The notes beneath the pieces were generated by a model. That model searched no databases and was not told the origin of the DNA. It worked only from the letters and a program-made list of their open reading frames with translations. Of a stretch of DNA of 5,026 bases, positions 4,059 to 5,026 are shown piece by piece. How positions within the stretch are numbered: the stretch's first letter is position 1; each line of letters begins with the position of its first letter. The stretch comes from Lachnospiraceae bacterium (GTDB lineage Bacteria; Bacillota; Clostridia; Lachnospirales; Lachnospiraceae): contig JAFRCB010000315.1 in assembly GCA_017404585.1 (NCBI GenBank), positions 1 to 5,026 on the forward strand, written 5' to 3'. The position numbers and the translations under genes were made by a program.

Positions 4059-5026
4059 TCACACATGGCTCAGGATCAGAGTCATATTACCGCCGGCGGT
4101 GAGAACGCCCTCCAGTGCGGGCACGAAAACGCTGTCCCCGGCTTTCAGCTCCTCCTCGCTTCCAAGAAAAGATACTTTGCCTGTGCCTCTCATGCAGATA
4201 ATCGATGTGAACTTGCTCGTGTCCATCGGAATCCGTGTCTCGTCTTTGATCTCGTACACCGTCGCCTCAAAATACTTGCACCTGCTGACGACCGTACCGG
4301 CGGAATCCTCGACTGACTCGATTCCCGCAGGAACGAACTTCTTAAAATTGAGGACATCAAGAGCTTTCTTAAGATGGAGCTCACGAGGATTCCCGAACTT
4401 ATCCCGACGGTCAAAGTCATACAGACGGTAGGTCGAATTGGAGCTCTGCTGAATCTCACATACAAGATTGCCGCCTCCGATTGCATGGACCGTCCCCGCC
4501 GGAATGTAGTACACATCACCGGGCTTTGTCTCATAGAAGTTGAGAATGTCCATGATCGTATTGTCGGCAACACGGCTCGCGACTTCCTCCGCTGTGACAT
4601 CACGGTTAAAGCCCACATAGAGGCCTGCCCCGGGCTCAGCTGCCATGACATACCACATTTCGTTTTTACCGTATTCATTTTCGAATTCCAGCGCGTAGTC
4701 ATCGTTCGGGTGTACCTGGACAGACAATTTATCTCTGGCATCTATGAACTTGACCAGAAGCGGGAAGTTCTGCAGCGGACTGCACTTCCACCCGAGTGCT
4801 TCCTTGCCCACACCCTTCACGTAATCGTCAAAATACATGCCGCGGTAGCGGCCGCTCGCTATGATACTCGGTCCTGCCTTGTGGGCTGACATCTCCCAGG
4901 CTTCCGCGATAATATCATAGTCGCAGTTCATACCGTAGACATCGCGAAGCTTCGTGCCGCCCCAGAGATTATCCTTGAAAGACGGGAGCAGCCTTACCAG
5001 CGGCTCAACGACATATCCGCCGGAAA
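4059..5026 (-). CDS. manA: Mannose-6-phosphate isomerase (class I, Firmicutes type), extreme N-terminus outside the window
   Basis: The enzyme interconverts mannose 6-phosphate and fructose 6-phosphate in the cytoplasm, linking mannose use and GDP-mannose supply to glycolysis. The frame is open from the window edge to TGA at 4059-4061, about 322 codons, close to the usual 315-320 residues, so little more than the start is missing. Near the edge, FKDNLWGGTKLRD matches the conserved N-terminal F-x-x-x-x-WGGT-x-L motif. Counting from Met at 4931 as residue 1, the zinc site is seen as Gln72 and His74 in SVQVHPNDDYA, Glu91 in KNEMWYVM, and His149 in PAGTVHAIGGG. QQSSNSTYRLYDFDR (161-175) is also strongly conserved in this group. 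The C-terminal part (about 210-290) is the second cupin region. The Met at 4931 is internal, since the WGG motif lies before it. The promoter is not in the window. No orthodox terminator follows; the nested inverted repeat at 3850-4006 is the first strong structure downstream. Confidence 0.95.
   Translation of the reverse strand, partial: SGGYVVEPLVRLLPSFKDNLWGGTKLRDVYGMNCDYDIIAEAWEMSAHKAGPSIIASGRYRGMYFDDYVKGVGKEALGWKCSPLQNFPLLVKFIDARDKLSVQVHPNDDYALEFENEYGKNEMWYVMAAEPGAGLYVGFNRDVTAEEVASRVADNTIMDILNFYETKPGDVYYIPAGTVHAIGGGNLVCEIQQSSNSTYRLYDFDRRDKFGNPRELHLKKALDVLNFKKFVPAGIESVEDSAGTVVSRCKYFEATVYEIKDETRIPMDTSKFTSIICMRGTGKVSFLGSEEELKAGDSVFVPALEGVLTAGGNMTLILSHV

Noticed and set aside
3682..4431. Plus-strand open frame of 249 codons
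   Set aside because: It crosses the tRNA-Ser gene, the palindromic element and the 3' part of manA antisense, shows no domain pattern, and has no good ribosome binding site.
4996..5014. ATG at 5014 on the minus strand as the manA start
   Set aside because: It is out of frame with the WGG motif and meets TAA after six codons.

Overview
The window looks like chromosomal DNA from an anaerobic Bacillota, most likely class Clostridia and possibly close to Lachnospiraceae. The reasons are the moderate GC content, two tRNA genes without an encoded CCA end, strong Gram-positive Shine-Dalgarno sites, a YesL/DUF624 membrane protein, and a secreted CAP plus SLH-domain protein with HCSxC repeats of the kind common in gut Clostridia. 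The lineage is inferred from gene content only.

Layout. Bases 1-44 are the 3' end of a class II tRNA, probably tRNA-Leu, on the plus strand, followed by a strong terminator. All the rest is read from the minus strand. From the right edge inward these are: manA (mannose-6-phosphate isomerase, missing its extreme N-terminus); a gene-free stretch of about 340 bases holding a large nested inverted-repeat structure and a tRNA promoter; tRNA-Ser(GGA) with its terminator; yesL (DUF624 membrane protein); a Nudix hydrolase of the ADP-ribose pyrophosphatase type, one base after yesL; a terminator; a clear sigma-A-type promoter; and a long gene for an exported, cell-wall-associated CAP/Big2-like/SLH protein.

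The most notable point is that the CAP/SLH gene is a single reading frame of 643 codons (2092 down to 161) interrupted only by one TAG at 1172-1174. That stop falls in the middle of a bacterial Ig-like domain, and the same frame continues through the rest of that domain, two HCSxC repeats and three SLH domains with no further damage. This is a recent nonsense mutation, an assembly error, or a read-through/recoding site. As written, the cell would export the CAP part without its wall anchor.

The second point is a nested palindrome at 3850-4006 in the manA 3' flank: outer arms match at 20 of 21 bases, inner arms at 16 of 16, with alternative pairings. It lacks a terminator-like T-run and matches no family I can name.

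The genes are not one pathway. manA serves sugar-phosphate metabolism, yesL and the Nudix gene form a small translationally linked unit of unknown joint role, and the CAP/SLH gene is a surface protein with its own promoter. I see no CRISPR array, insertion sequence, phage gene or origin.
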